This document shows, piece by piece, positions 1 through 5,554 of a stretch of DNA of 6,782 bases (position 1 is the stretch's first letter; each line of letters starts with the position of its first letter). A model generated the notes under the pieces. That model ran no database searches, had not been told where the DNA came from, and was given only the letters and a program-made list of their open reading frames with translations. A program made the position numbers and the translations under genes. Source of the stretch: Clostridiaceae bacterium (GTDB taxonomy: Bacteria > Bacillota > Clostridia > Saccharofermentanales > Fastidiosipilaceae); the NCBI GenBank assembly GCA_012514965.1, contig JAAYZH010000209.1, forward strand, positions 1 through 6,782, read 5' to 3'.

Positions 1-46
1 AATGCGGGAGTCAAAGTCCCGTGCCTTACCACTTGGCTACACCCCA
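1..46 (-). tRNA. tRNA-Gln (anticodon UUG), 3' part cut by window edge
   Basis: Read on the minus strand, the gene starts at 46 with TGGGGTG (acceptor 5' strand, with the U1 start typical of bacterial tRNA-Gln). A D arm bounded by GCC and GGC follows, then an anticodon arm CGGGA-CTTTGAC-TCCCG, whose seven-base loop puts UUG at positions 34-36. The sequence runs off the window after the anticodon stem, so the T arm and CCA end are not visible. It lies 24 nt downstream of tRNA-His in the same direction and is probably processed from the same transcript. Confidence 0.93.
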
Positions 47-70
47 ATGTCATTCGAGGCGAAGAAAAAA

Positions 71-148
71 TGGGGTGAGATATGGGATTCGAACCCACGA
101 TCTCCAGAGCCACAATCTGGCGCTTTAACCAACTAAGCTAATCCCACC
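71..148 (-). tRNA. tRNA-His (anticodon GUG)
   Basis: The minus strand folds into a complete cloverleaf. The acceptor is GTGGGAT paired with ATCTCAC, the anticodon arm is CCAGA-TTGTGGC-TCTGG with GUG at the anticodon, and the T loop is TTCGAAT. G at 148 precedes the seven-base acceptor stem and faces the discriminator C at 74. This is the extra G-1:C73 pair that histidyl-tRNA synthetase recognises. The CCA end is encoded (71-73). It is the first gene of a leftward tRNA operon continuing into tRNA-Gln. Confidence 0.97.
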
Positions 149-153
149 ACGTA

Positions 154-166
154 GTCTTCGCAAGAC
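154..166 (-). other. Small hairpin in the tRNA operon leader
   Basis: GTCTT-CGC-AAGAC forms a perfect 5-bp stem with a 3-nt loop. It lies between the predicted transcription start (about 169) and the 5' end of tRNA-His (148), so it would be part of the leader that RNase P removes. A role in folding or processing of the precursor is inference; the stem is short enough to be chance. Confidence 0.35.
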
Positions 167-175
167 ACTTGTGAC

Positions 176-204
176 ATTATAGCGATGTAAAAAAACGATG
201 TCAA
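176..204 (-). promoter_or_regulatory. Consensus sigma-70/sigma-A promoter of the tRNA operon
   Basis: On the minus strand TTGACA (204-199) and TATAAT (181-176) are separated by exactly 17 nt (198-182). All twelve hexamer bases and the spacer match the consensus. The predicted start is near 169, about 20 nt upstream of tRNA-His, fitting a stable-RNA promoter with a short processed leader. The spacer carries a run of seven T on this strand. Confidence 0.93.
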
Positions 205-507
205 TGCAAAAAAATTGCTTTCTTATCATTTCTCTATCAGGGCTTATCCCTTGCTTCGGCAGCTTGCTCCTGCCTCATCCCTAAAACATTGTACTCACAG
301 CTTCCCGTGAAGCAAGTATAAGGTAACACACGTTGCCAATTTTCGCCAGATATTGGAAAAAGGAAATTTCGCCAGGTTTACTTGCGAAGCCTCCATGAGT
401 GAGCGCGTAATTATTCTTGCGATGGCATTTCCAGCAATTTTGTGAAGAGAATAGAAACAAAATAAGGAGTTTCAGCTAAATATTCGTTTCAATTTAACTT
501 TATATTG
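205..507. other. Gene-free intergenic stretch with small repeats
   Basis: No convincing coding frame is present. Visible structure includes the inverted pair CTTGCTTC (250-257) and GAAGCAAG (309-316), which encloses a smaller hairpin GGCAG/CTGCC (258-262, 270-274). A dyad CCAAT (336-340) / ATTGG (352-356) has an 11-nt centre. A direct repeat TTTCGCCAG occurs at 341-349 and 367-375, 26 bp apart start to start. These could be operator or leader elements for the operon to the right, but no known riboswitch or T-box motif was recognised. Confidence 0.4.
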
Positions 508-536
508 TTGAAAATGGAGAGCAAGTGTAAAATAAT
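508..536 (+). promoter_or_regulatory. Candidate promoter of the DUF969-DUF979-pcp operon
   Basis: TTGAAA (508-513) and AATAAT (531-536) are separated by 17 nt; each hexamer matches the sigma-A consensus at five of six positions. The predicted start is near 543, giving a leader of about 50 nt before the first gene of the operon. An overlapping TAAAAT at 528-533 is the alternative -10 but would leave a spacer of only 14 nt. No other strong pair was seen closer to the gene. Confidence 0.6.
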
Positions 537-592
537 TTCAAACACAGAGTCTTGTCGCCTGACCCGAAGCGGCAAAAATAAGGAGGTAACAA

Positions 593-1285
593 ATGGAGCT
601 TTTAAAACTAATTGGTGTGCTCATCGTCGTGGTAGGCTTCGCGCTCAAAATCGACACCATTGCCACCGTTGTAATTGCGGGAATTACAACAGGCTTTGTG
701 GCCGGTATGAATCCAATTGAGATTCTCGAAATTTTGGGTAAAGCGTTTATCACCAATCGTACGGCTACGCTGTTCGTACTCACCTTGCCGGTCATAGGTT
801 TGCTCGAGCGTTATGGTCTCAAGGACAAAGCGGTCGATTTTATTCGCAAATTCCAGACCGCCACCACCGGCCGAATTTTGATCTTGTATCAATCCATTCG
901 TGCCCTGGCCGCCGCCTTCTCTCTGCGCTTAGGCGGACATCCTCAATTCATTCGACCCTTGATCTACCCGATGGCGGAGGCAGCCGCTGCTTCGCGCTAC
1001 GGAAAGCTGGAAGATAAGGTCGAGGATCAGATCAAGGGGGCAAGTTCCGCTTCTGAGAACTACGGCAATTTCTTTGCGCAAAACGTGTTCATGGGTGCGT
1101 CCGGCACGCTCTTGATTGTTTCGACCTTGGTGGAGCAGGGCTATACCGACGTTAACCCCCAGAATATTGCGTTGTGGTCGATCCCGATCGCCGTAATCTC
1201 TGTGATTGTGGGATCGGTCTTTCATTTGCTTCTGGACAAGAGACTCAACGCGCATTTTGACTACAAGAAAGGCGGCCGCAAATGA
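593..1285 (+). CDS. DUF969 family membrane protein, probable transporter subunit
   Basis: A 230-residue hydrophobic protein recognised as the DUF969 family. Membrane stretches lie near residues 4-38, 58-72, 166-180 and 192-214. The signature is the conserved segment around residues 112-130 (LRLGGHPQFIRPLIYPMAEA) and the ENYGNFF motif at 155-161. The start is secured by a full AAGGAGGT Shine-Dalgarno (580-587) five nt before the ATG. Its stop overlaps the start of the DUF979 gene by ATGA, so the two are probably made in fixed ratio and form one complex. In other Bacillota this pair is often found beside pyroglutamyl peptidase, as here. A transport role for peptides or 5-oxoproline is inferred from hydrophobicity and context; the family has no function I can state as established. 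Confidence 0.88.
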   Translation: MELLKLIGVLIVVVGFALKIDTIATVVIAGITTGFVAGMNPIEILEILGKAFITNRTATLFVLTLPVIGLLERYGLKDKAVDFIRKFQTATTGRILILYQSIRALAAAFSLRLGGHPQFIRPLIYPMAEAAAASRYGKLEDKVEDQIKGASSASENYGNFFAQNVFMGASGTLLIVSTLVEQGYTDVNPQNIALWSIPIAVISVIVGSVFHLLLDKRLNAHFDYKKGGRK

Positions 1286-2223
1286 CAAGCGAACAATGGG
1301 CTCAATTATCTGTTTTTACTGCTGAATTCTTCTATCTCATTATCGGCCTGATCTTCCTGCTCTTAGGCATCCGCGCTTTGAAGCGCGTCGAAGGCTGGCA
1401 GCGCTACACTACTTTTGCGTTCTGGACACTATTAGCCTTTACCTTTATTTTCGGCAAGTACATTCCTTTCTGGATTACGGGCGCGTGCATAGTCGCGATA
1501 GCGGTGATGACTCTGATCAAGGGGGTCAAGCCGGCAAAACTTGATCCACCTAAGGCTGAAGATACTCGTCGTGAAGCAGATCGAATTGGTTTTAAGGTCT
1601 TTATTCCGGCTCTGGTGCTCGCTCTGGGTGCCTTCCTGGTCGCCACCTTTGTTGCCAAACTGGGTGCGAACAACGCGATCGGAATCTCGGCAGTTATGGG
1701 TTTAGTCACGGCGTTGATCCTGACGAAGGCCAAACCTGTGCAGGCTTTGGAAGATGGTATCCGTCTGACCGATAATGTCGGTACGGTCGGTATCCTGCCG
1801 CAGCTTTTGGCCGCGTTAGGCGCACTCTTTACGGCTGCCGGCGTAGGCACGGTTATCGCAAAATACGTATCCGCGGTGATCCCCGATGGCAACCGTTTTA
1901 TGGCAGCCTTGGTCTATTGCCTTGGTATGGCACTCTTTACGATCATTATGGGTAACGGCTTTGCCGCCTTCTCTGTGATCACCGTCGGTATCGGCATCCC
2001 CTTCCTGATCATGCAAGGGGCGAACCCCATCGTTGTCGGCGCATTGGGACTCACAGCGGGCTATTGCGGCACATTATTGACCCCAATGGCAGCCAATTTC
2101 AACATCATGCCGGCAGCTTTGCTCGAAACCAAAAACAAGTATGCAATCATCAAAGCCCAGGTGCCGGTTGCTTTGACCATGCTGGTCATTCATGTCTTCC
2201 TGATGTACTTCCTGGCCTTCTAA
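1282..2223 (+). CDS. DUF979 family membrane protein, probable transporter subunit
   Basis: A 313-residue polytopic protein recognised as the DUF979 family, with about eight or nine hydrophobic segments (roughly residues 12-31, 46-78, 107-126, 131-148, 172-200, 206-224, 227-244, 250-266 and 296-312). A charged cytosolic-looking linker lies at 80-104. The family's conserved blocks are visible: IIMGNGFAAF (221-230) and, near the C terminus, GYCGTLLTPMAANFNIMPAA (260-279). The glycine/proline-rich C-terminal motif resembles re-entrant segments of ion-transporter type secondary carriers, which supports but does not prove transport. The start codon lies inside the stop of DUF969 (ATGA), implying translational coupling. 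It probably pairs with DUF969 as a two-part permease; the substrate is unknown. Confidence 0.88.
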   Translation: MTSEQWAQLSVFTAEFFYLIIGLIFLLLGIRALKRVEGWQRYTTFAFWTLLAFTFIFGKYIPFWITGACIVAIAVMTLIKGVKPAKLDPPKAEDTRREADRIGFKVFIPALVLALGAFLVATFVAKLGANNAIGISAVMGLVTALILTKAKPVQALEDGIRLTDNVGTVGILPQLLAALGALFTAAGVGTVIAKYVSAVIPDGNRFMAALVYCLGMALFTIIMGNGFAAFSVITVGIGIPFLIMQGANPIVVGALGLTAGYCGTLLTPMAANFNIMPAALLETKNKYAIIKAQVPVALTMLVIHVFLMYFLAF

Positions 2224-2235
2224 TGAATTTGTGAG

Positions 2236-2268
2236 GATCCTTCCGGGGCCTGTGTCCCGGAAAAGATC
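2236..2268 (+). other. Hairpin in the gap between the DUF979 gene and pcp
   Basis: TTCCGGG (2241-2247) pairs perfectly with CCCGGAA (2256-2262) across an 8-nt loop, and flanking GATC copies (2236-2239, 2265-2268) can extend the stem through a small internal bulge. No T run follows, so it is not a standard intrinsic terminator. It occupies the only sizeable gap (76 nt) in the operon. It may protect an mRNA end or adjust expression of the enzyme genes relative to the membrane genes; both roles are inference. Confidence 0.55.
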
Positions 2269-2299
2269 TTCCCTGCCATCATGAGAAAGGAACAAAATC

Positions 2300-2941
2300 A
2301 TGAAAATTCTCTTAACTGCGTTCGATCCGTTCGGAGCTGACAAGGTCAACCCCGCGCTTGAAGCGGTGAAACTGGTCGATACGGCGAAAATAGACGCGGA
2401 AATTATCAAGCTTGAGGTGCCCACGATTTTTGGCCTCTCAATCGAAGTTGTTGCTGAAGCTGTGCGCCGCGAAAAACCAGATGTCGTCCTGGCAATCGGC
2501 CAGGCCGGCGGACGATTCGCGCTCACACCCGAACGTGTTGCAATCAATGTCGACGACGCTCGTATCAAGGACAATGCCGGCAAGCAGCCGATCGATGTGC
2601 CCATCGTAGAAAATGGCCCTCCCGCTTATTTCACAACCCTGCCGGTCAAAGCTATTGTCCAGGCCATTCTGGACGCAGGTCTCCCGGCACAGGTTTCCAA
2701 CAGCGCCGGAACTTTTGTCTGCAATCACTTGATGTATGGCATCCTGCACACACTTGCTCTGGAGCTGCCTGAATGCAGAGGCGGCTTTATGCATGTCCCC
2801 TTCATTCCGGAACAGGTCGTACTTCGCAAGGACCAGCCCTCAATGTCTTTGGCCGATATTGCTCGGGGAATTGAAGTCGCATTACAGGCCATTGTAGACA
2901 ATGAAGAAGATATCGTTGTAGTGGGTGGTGAGATCGCATGA
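2300..2941 (+). CDS. pcp: Pyroglutamyl-peptidase I (peptidase family C15)
   Basis: A cytosolic cysteine peptidase that hydrolyses N-terminal pyroglutamate from peptides, releasing 5-oxoproline. It is full length for the family (213 residues) and starts with the typical MKILLTAFDPFG. The catalytic triad can be placed: Glu78 in LTPERVAIN, Cys141 in GTFVCNHLMYG and His165 in FMHVPFIPEQ, at the usual spacing. The glycine-rich GQAGGR segment (67-72) is also present. The start is supported by AAAGGAAC ending about 8 nt upstream of the ATG. It is third in the operon, 76 nt after the DUF979 gene behind a hairpin, and its stop overlaps the next start (ATGA). Context suggests that it processes peptides brought in by the neighbouring membrane pair. 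Confidence 0.96.
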   Translation: MKILLTAFDPFGADKVNPALEAVKLVDTAKIDAEIIKLEVPTIFGLSIEVVAEAVRREKPDVVLAIGQAGGRFALTPERVAINVDDARIKDNAGKQPIDVPIVENGPPAYFTTLPVKAIVQAILDAGLPAQVSNSAGTFVCNHLMYGILHTLALELPECRGGFMHVPFIPEQVVLRKDQPSMSLADIARGIEVALQAIVDNEEDIVVVGGEIA

Positions 2942-3447
2942 ACAGACCCGATGGGACCTTGCCCGACAACGGCTCAGGTCTGCTGGAACCTTCTGCTGAA
3001 GCCCCCTTCTTTGTCTACGGAACCCTGATGTACGGGTTCCGCAATGAACGTCGTCTTTTGCAAAGTGAAGTGGCCCTACGACATACAGCCGTTCTCAAGG
3101 GCGCAAGTCTCTGGCATTTGCCGGATGTGAATTACCCGAGCATGCAGGAGGGCGATTCTCAAGTGTTCGGTGAGCTGATCTGGCTAAAAGATTTCCGGCG
3201 AATGACGCCTGAGCTGGATTTGCTCGAAGGGTATGTGGGTCCCACCGATAACTTCGAATACATTCGGAAGGCAACCGCTGTCGAGGATCTGGAGACCGGA
3301 GAAACGGTTTGGGCCTATACGTATTGGAGCCTGCATGATCTGGCGAATCTAGAGCCGCCGGCGATCGCAATCCCTTCAGGAGACTGGCGGGCCTTCATGA
3401 CGCAGAATCAGCTGCAAGATGTTTCACTCGACGATTTGTATCCCTAA
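2938..3447 (+). CDS. Gamma-glutamylcyclotransferase-like (AIG2/GGACT-type) protein
   Basis: A 169-residue protein of the gamma-glutamylcyclotransferase fold. These enzymes cyclise the gamma-glutamyl moiety of peptides or amines and release 5-oxoproline plus the free amine. The substrate-binding motif FVYGTLM is at residues 25-31, the conserved YPSMQEG at 66-72 and VFGEL at 76-80. The likely catalytic glutamate is Glu97 in LDLLEGY, and AYTYW at 126-130 is the usual late strand. The first 22 residues are a polar, Pro/Gly-rich extension ahead of the core; no later Met precedes the core, and the ATG overlaps the pcp stop (ATGA), so this start is favoured. Translational coupling to pcp means two 5-oxoproline-forming enzymes are made together. 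The exact substrate (gamma-glutamyl amino acid, gamma-glutamylamine or other) cannot be read from sequence. Confidence 0.88.
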   Translation: MNRPDGTLPDNGSGLLEPSAEAPFFVYGTLMYGFRNERRLLQSEVALRHTAVLKGASLWHLPDVNYPSMQEGDSQVFGELIWLKDFRRMTPELDLLEGYVGPTDNFEYIRKATAVEDLETGETVWAYTYWSLHDLANLEPPAIAIPSGDWRAFMTQNQLQDVSLDDLYP

Positions 3448-3471
3448 TCTACCAATCGAATAGTTACAATC

Positions 3472-3499
3472 AGCCTCCGTTGTGCAAGCGGAGGCTTTT
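3472..3499 (+). terminator. Intrinsic terminator after the pcp operon
   Basis: AGCCTCCG (3472-3479) and CGGAGGCT (3489-3496) form an 8-bp GC-rich stem with a 9-nt loop, followed by a TTTTCTT tract. It lies 25 nt past the cyclotransferase stop. The converging flavin reductase gene ends 8 nt to the right, so the same stem may also slow leftward transcription, but the T tract on that side is poor. Confidence 0.9.
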
Positions 3500-3506
3500 C
3501 TTGCGC

Positions 3507-4184
3507 TTACAGACGTTGTTTGCGGATCTTTGCTTTGGCCACAGAATAGCCAAAAAACCCCAGTACCGGGCCTAGTTCGTAGTAGTGACCATGAGCGTAC
3601 GCCAAAAGACCTGCCTTGCCGAGGTCAATCTTCCCATCGTTCGAGCAGATTGCCTCAGCAACTTCGAGACCTACTATATCGGCGAGAAAGAGCGTATGGG
3701 AGCCGAGATGCTCACTCTTGCGAACCTTGCACAGCAAGGCCAGCGGCGACTCAAGTAAGATCGGTACGCTGGGCAGGCTGCTCGAAGGTTCAACATGGAA
3801 GCCGCACTTGGCGATCTTATCCACGTCGCGCCCGCTGCGAACGCCACAAAAATCCACCTGCGCTGCCATCTCAACCGTGGCAAGATTGATGGCAAACTCC
3901 CCTGTTTCATTAATCAAGTCATAGGTAAAGCGTTCAGGTCTGACCGCCAGGGATAACACAGGTGGCTTAGTATTCACGATACCGGTCCAGCCGGCCGTCA
4001 TGGCGTTTGCGCCGTTATAGAGACTATCAGAGAGCCTTTCTCTAGCCGCGGTCACGAGCACCGGCGGCACGGGGGCCAGAAGCGTTCCGGGCGCGAAGCT
4101 GCGTTTGGGGTATACCGGTAAGACTTGTTCGGCAAATTGCTCGAACAAACGGCTGTTGCTCCTGCTGCTGTTCTTTCGTTGCAT
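3507..4184 (-). CDS. Flavoredoxin-type flavin reductase family protein
   Basis: A 225-residue protein with the FMN-binding split-barrel (flavin reductase-like) domain of the flavoredoxin group. Diagnostic segments are NAMTAGWTG (60-68), LAVRPERFTYDLINETGEFA (79-98), DFCGVRSGRDVDK (111-123), LGSHTLF (160-166) and, near the end, the strongly conserved GLLAYAHGHYYELG (192-205) then FFGYSV (210-215). Such proteins bind FMN and pass electrons from NAD(P)H or ferredoxin-like partners; the partner is not visible. The first 40 or so residues are somewhat longer than in compact family members, but no better internal start exists. Only a weak GTGGGG precedes the ATG. It is second in a leftward unit, 19 nt after the methyltransferase fusion, and probably co-transcribed with it. 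Confidence 0.9.
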   Translation of the reverse strand: MQRKNSSRSNSRLFEQFAEQVLPVYPKRSFAPGTLLAPVPPVLVTAARERLSDSLYNGANAMTAGWTGIVNTKPPVLSLAVRPERFTYDLINETGEFAINLATVEMAAQVDFCGVRSGRDVDKIAKCGFHVEPSSSLPSVPILLESPLALLCKVRKSEHLGSHTLFLADIVGLEVAEAICSNDGKIDLGKAGLLAYAHGHYYELGPVLGFFGYSVAKAKIRKQRL

Positions 4185-4203
4185 GGATGATGGACCCCAC
4201 TTC

Positions 4204-5367
4204 TTAGTCGACTAGATTCAGGACTTCCAAAGAAAGAAGCCAGTCTTTGCGTTCAACACCATAGGCATAGCCTTGCAGCTTGCCGTCTTTGGCGATGACC
4301 CGGTGACAAGGGATCAGCACCACTAGCGGATTGGCCCCGCAAGCCGCTCCCACGGCCCTGGTGAGGTTGCGACCGCGCTGTTTGTCACCGCCCGCTACAG
4401 CTATGCCGACGTCCTCATAGCTCACTGTAGAGCCATAGGGAATGTCTGTGATCCGTTGCCAGACCAGTCTCTGGAAGCGTGTACCGCCATTCAGTGCGAG
4501 AGGCACGTCGAAGTCTTGTCTTTGGCCGGCAATGTACTCGCGGATCTCCTGTTGCGCAGTCAGCAACGCTGCCGGAATCTGTCGATCCACCGGCTGCGCT
4601 TCGCGATTCTCACAAGCTTCACGACTCTTCAGCTTGCCAAAACGATCGGCCAGACCATCGGCAATACAAAGTTCGCGCATACGCACATCCTCAATAAAAC
4701 TATTGTATGCAAGCCACTTAACGCTGCTCACTTCGCGCTCGTTCCCGTAGGCGGCGATGATTCCTGCCGGAGCCGGGACAAAGACCCATGTGTAAGGCCA
4801 GTTGGAGGTCTTGCTCAATGTGTAGAGACGCATCCATTCTTCAGCGCCCCCGTCTGCGCTCAAGCCCATAGGGTAACGTTCATCCGGGATCTTAAACGGC
4901 AATTCGCTGCAGGCAGCAGCCAAAGCATCGTACCGCTCAGGGACATGCAGAGAAACCGCCTTCACGCGTGCGTCCGCACCTGTCCTGCGCAGGAGTAAAT
5001 CCAGTAAAGTCGGCAAGTTCAGCCGCTCAGCAGAAGCCTCGGGATTCAGAACAAATTCAATCTGGAACGTACCATTCTGCAAAGCGGTTTGCTGAACCAA
5101 AACAATGCCCATTGCTTCTATGTGCAGATCCAGCGTCGGAACCTCTTCGCCCTCGGGCCGGGCCGGCGGCTCTTCGTCCACAAGCTCCCAAACCAGGGCT
5201 TCAAACAAAGGAGAGACCAGCAGCTGCCGGAGATAATTGCGCATACCGACCAATGTCACTCTGTGTTGCTTGCCTGTACGCGCCGCCGGGGGCACAGAGC
5301 TCTCCAGCCAGTTCGACAAGGTACGTGAATCAGCCAAACGAAATTCGCGCAAATAATACTCGGTCAT
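4204..5367 (-). CDS. GNAT-like domain fused to methylated-DNA-protein cysteine methyltransferase
   Basis: A 387-residue fusion. The C-terminal part (about 295-384) is an O6-alkylguanine-DNA alkyltransferase: PCHRVI with acceptor Cys354-His355, Arg337 as the base-flipping arginine in RAVG, Asn346 in NPL and Glu381 late. The spacing matches human MGMT Arg128, Asn137, Cys145 and Glu172 exactly. Residues about 190-290 look like the usual Ogt N-terminal domain. Residues 1-165 resemble a GNAT acetyltransferase (LREFRLAD start, later strand KAVSLHVPERYDAL) but lack the Q/R-x-x-G-x-G/A acetyl-CoA loop; an acidic, Pro-rich insert lies at about 64-76. No Ada-type zinc cysteine domain is present. ATG at 5367 is chosen because GAAGGTGG sits 5 nt upstream; an in-frame GTG at 5376 has no spaced ribosome site. 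It repairs alkylated guanine or thymine by suicide methyl transfer. Confidence 0.9.
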   Translation of the reverse strand: MTEYYLREFRLADSRTLSNWLESSVPPAARTGKQHRVTLVGMRNYLRQLLVSPLFEALVWELVDEEPPARPEGEEVPTLDLHIEAMGIVLVQQTALQNGTFQIEFVLNPEASAERLNLPTLLDLLLRRTGADARVKAVSLHVPERYDALAAACSELPFKIPDERYPMGLSADGGAEEWMRLYTLSKTSNWPYTWVFVPAPAGIIAAYGNEREVSSVKWLAYNSFIEDVRMRELCIADGLADRFGKLKSREACENREAQPVDRQIPAALLTAQQEIREYIAGQRQDFDVPLALNGGTRFQRLVWQRITDIPYGSTVSYEDVGIAVAGGDKQRGRNLTRAVGAACGANPLVVLIPCHRVIAKDGKLQGYAYGVERKDWLLSLEVLNLVD

Positions 5368-5372
5368 TACGG

Positions 5373-5380
5373 CCACCTTC
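5373..5380 (-). promoter_or_regulatory. Ribosome binding site deciding the start of the methyltransferase fusion
   Basis: GAAGGTGG on the minus strand lies 5 nt before ATG 5367. The possible GTG start at 5376 lies inside this same sequence, so using it would leave no Shine-Dalgarno. The ATG start is therefore preferred, three codons shorter. Confidence 0.65.
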
Positions 5381-5390
5381 TTTTCTTTTT

Positions 5391-5399
5391 ATTATAACA
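5391..5399 (-). promoter_or_regulatory. Extended -10 promoter of the methyltransferase/flavin reductase unit
   Basis: On the minus strand TGTTATAAT (5399-5391) is a perfect extended -10 element (TGnTATAAT). The -35 region at 17 nt spacing reads TCAAGA (5419-5414), only three of six matches, as is common for extended -10 promoters. The predicted start near 5384 gives a leader of about 17 nt, just enough to include the ribosome binding site. Confidence 0.7.
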
Positions 5400-5490
5400 A
5401 AGCTGAGAGGGTTTCTTGACTCGCCGGCCGTGGAACCGGAATCTATTCAATTTCACGAATTTTTGCCAGTTCACACAGCAAGCTTTTGCG

Positions 5491-5519
5491 TTGTCGAAGC
5501 TGGGGTGTAATGCTAAACT
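5491..5519 (+). promoter_or_regulatory. Candidate promoter of the membrane-anchored protein gene
   Basis: TTGTCG (5491-5496) and TAAACT (5514-5519) are 17 nt apart, each four of six to consensus, with TG at 5511-5512 giving an extended -10 (TGCTAAACT). The predicted start is near 5526, about 29 nt before ATG 5555. If used, it rules out the two upstream in-frame ATG codons (5486, 5510) as starts. Confidence 0.45.
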
Positions 5520-5554
5520 CAGGGAAGAATTTTCTGGAAGGAGTGCTTGGATCC

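Noticed and set aside
464..480. AAGGAG motif at 464-469 resembling a ribosome binding site
   Set aside because: No ATG, GTG or TTG codon opening a plausible frame follows at a useful distance.
205..592. Possible T-box or riboswitch leader before the operon
   Set aside because: No T-box core, no recognisable riboswitch core and no terminator/antiterminator pair ahead of the ATG were found.
505..720. A 71-codon frame starting in the operon leader and overlapping the DUF969 start
   Set aside because: It has a poor ribosome site, is Cys/Arg-rich as expected for out-of-frame reading, and its ATG lies within the candidate promoter spacer.
4456..4998. A second 180-codon plus-strand frame opposite the middle of the methyltransferase gene
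   Set aside because: Antisense to a conserved catalytic region, with no Shine-Dalgarno and no family resemblance.
4968..5510. A 180-codon open frame on the plus strand across the 5' part of the methyltransferase gene
   Set aside because: It lies opposite a strongly supported gene with conserved motifs, has no ribosome binding site, and its translation has no recognisable domain; it is an antisense shadow.
5486..5554. Upstream in-frame ATGs (5486 and 5510) extending the membrane protein by 15-23 residues
   Set aside because: Neither has a ribosome site, both fall in or before the likely promoter, and the extension is unlike a signal sequence; ATG 5555 has GGAAGGAG upstream.
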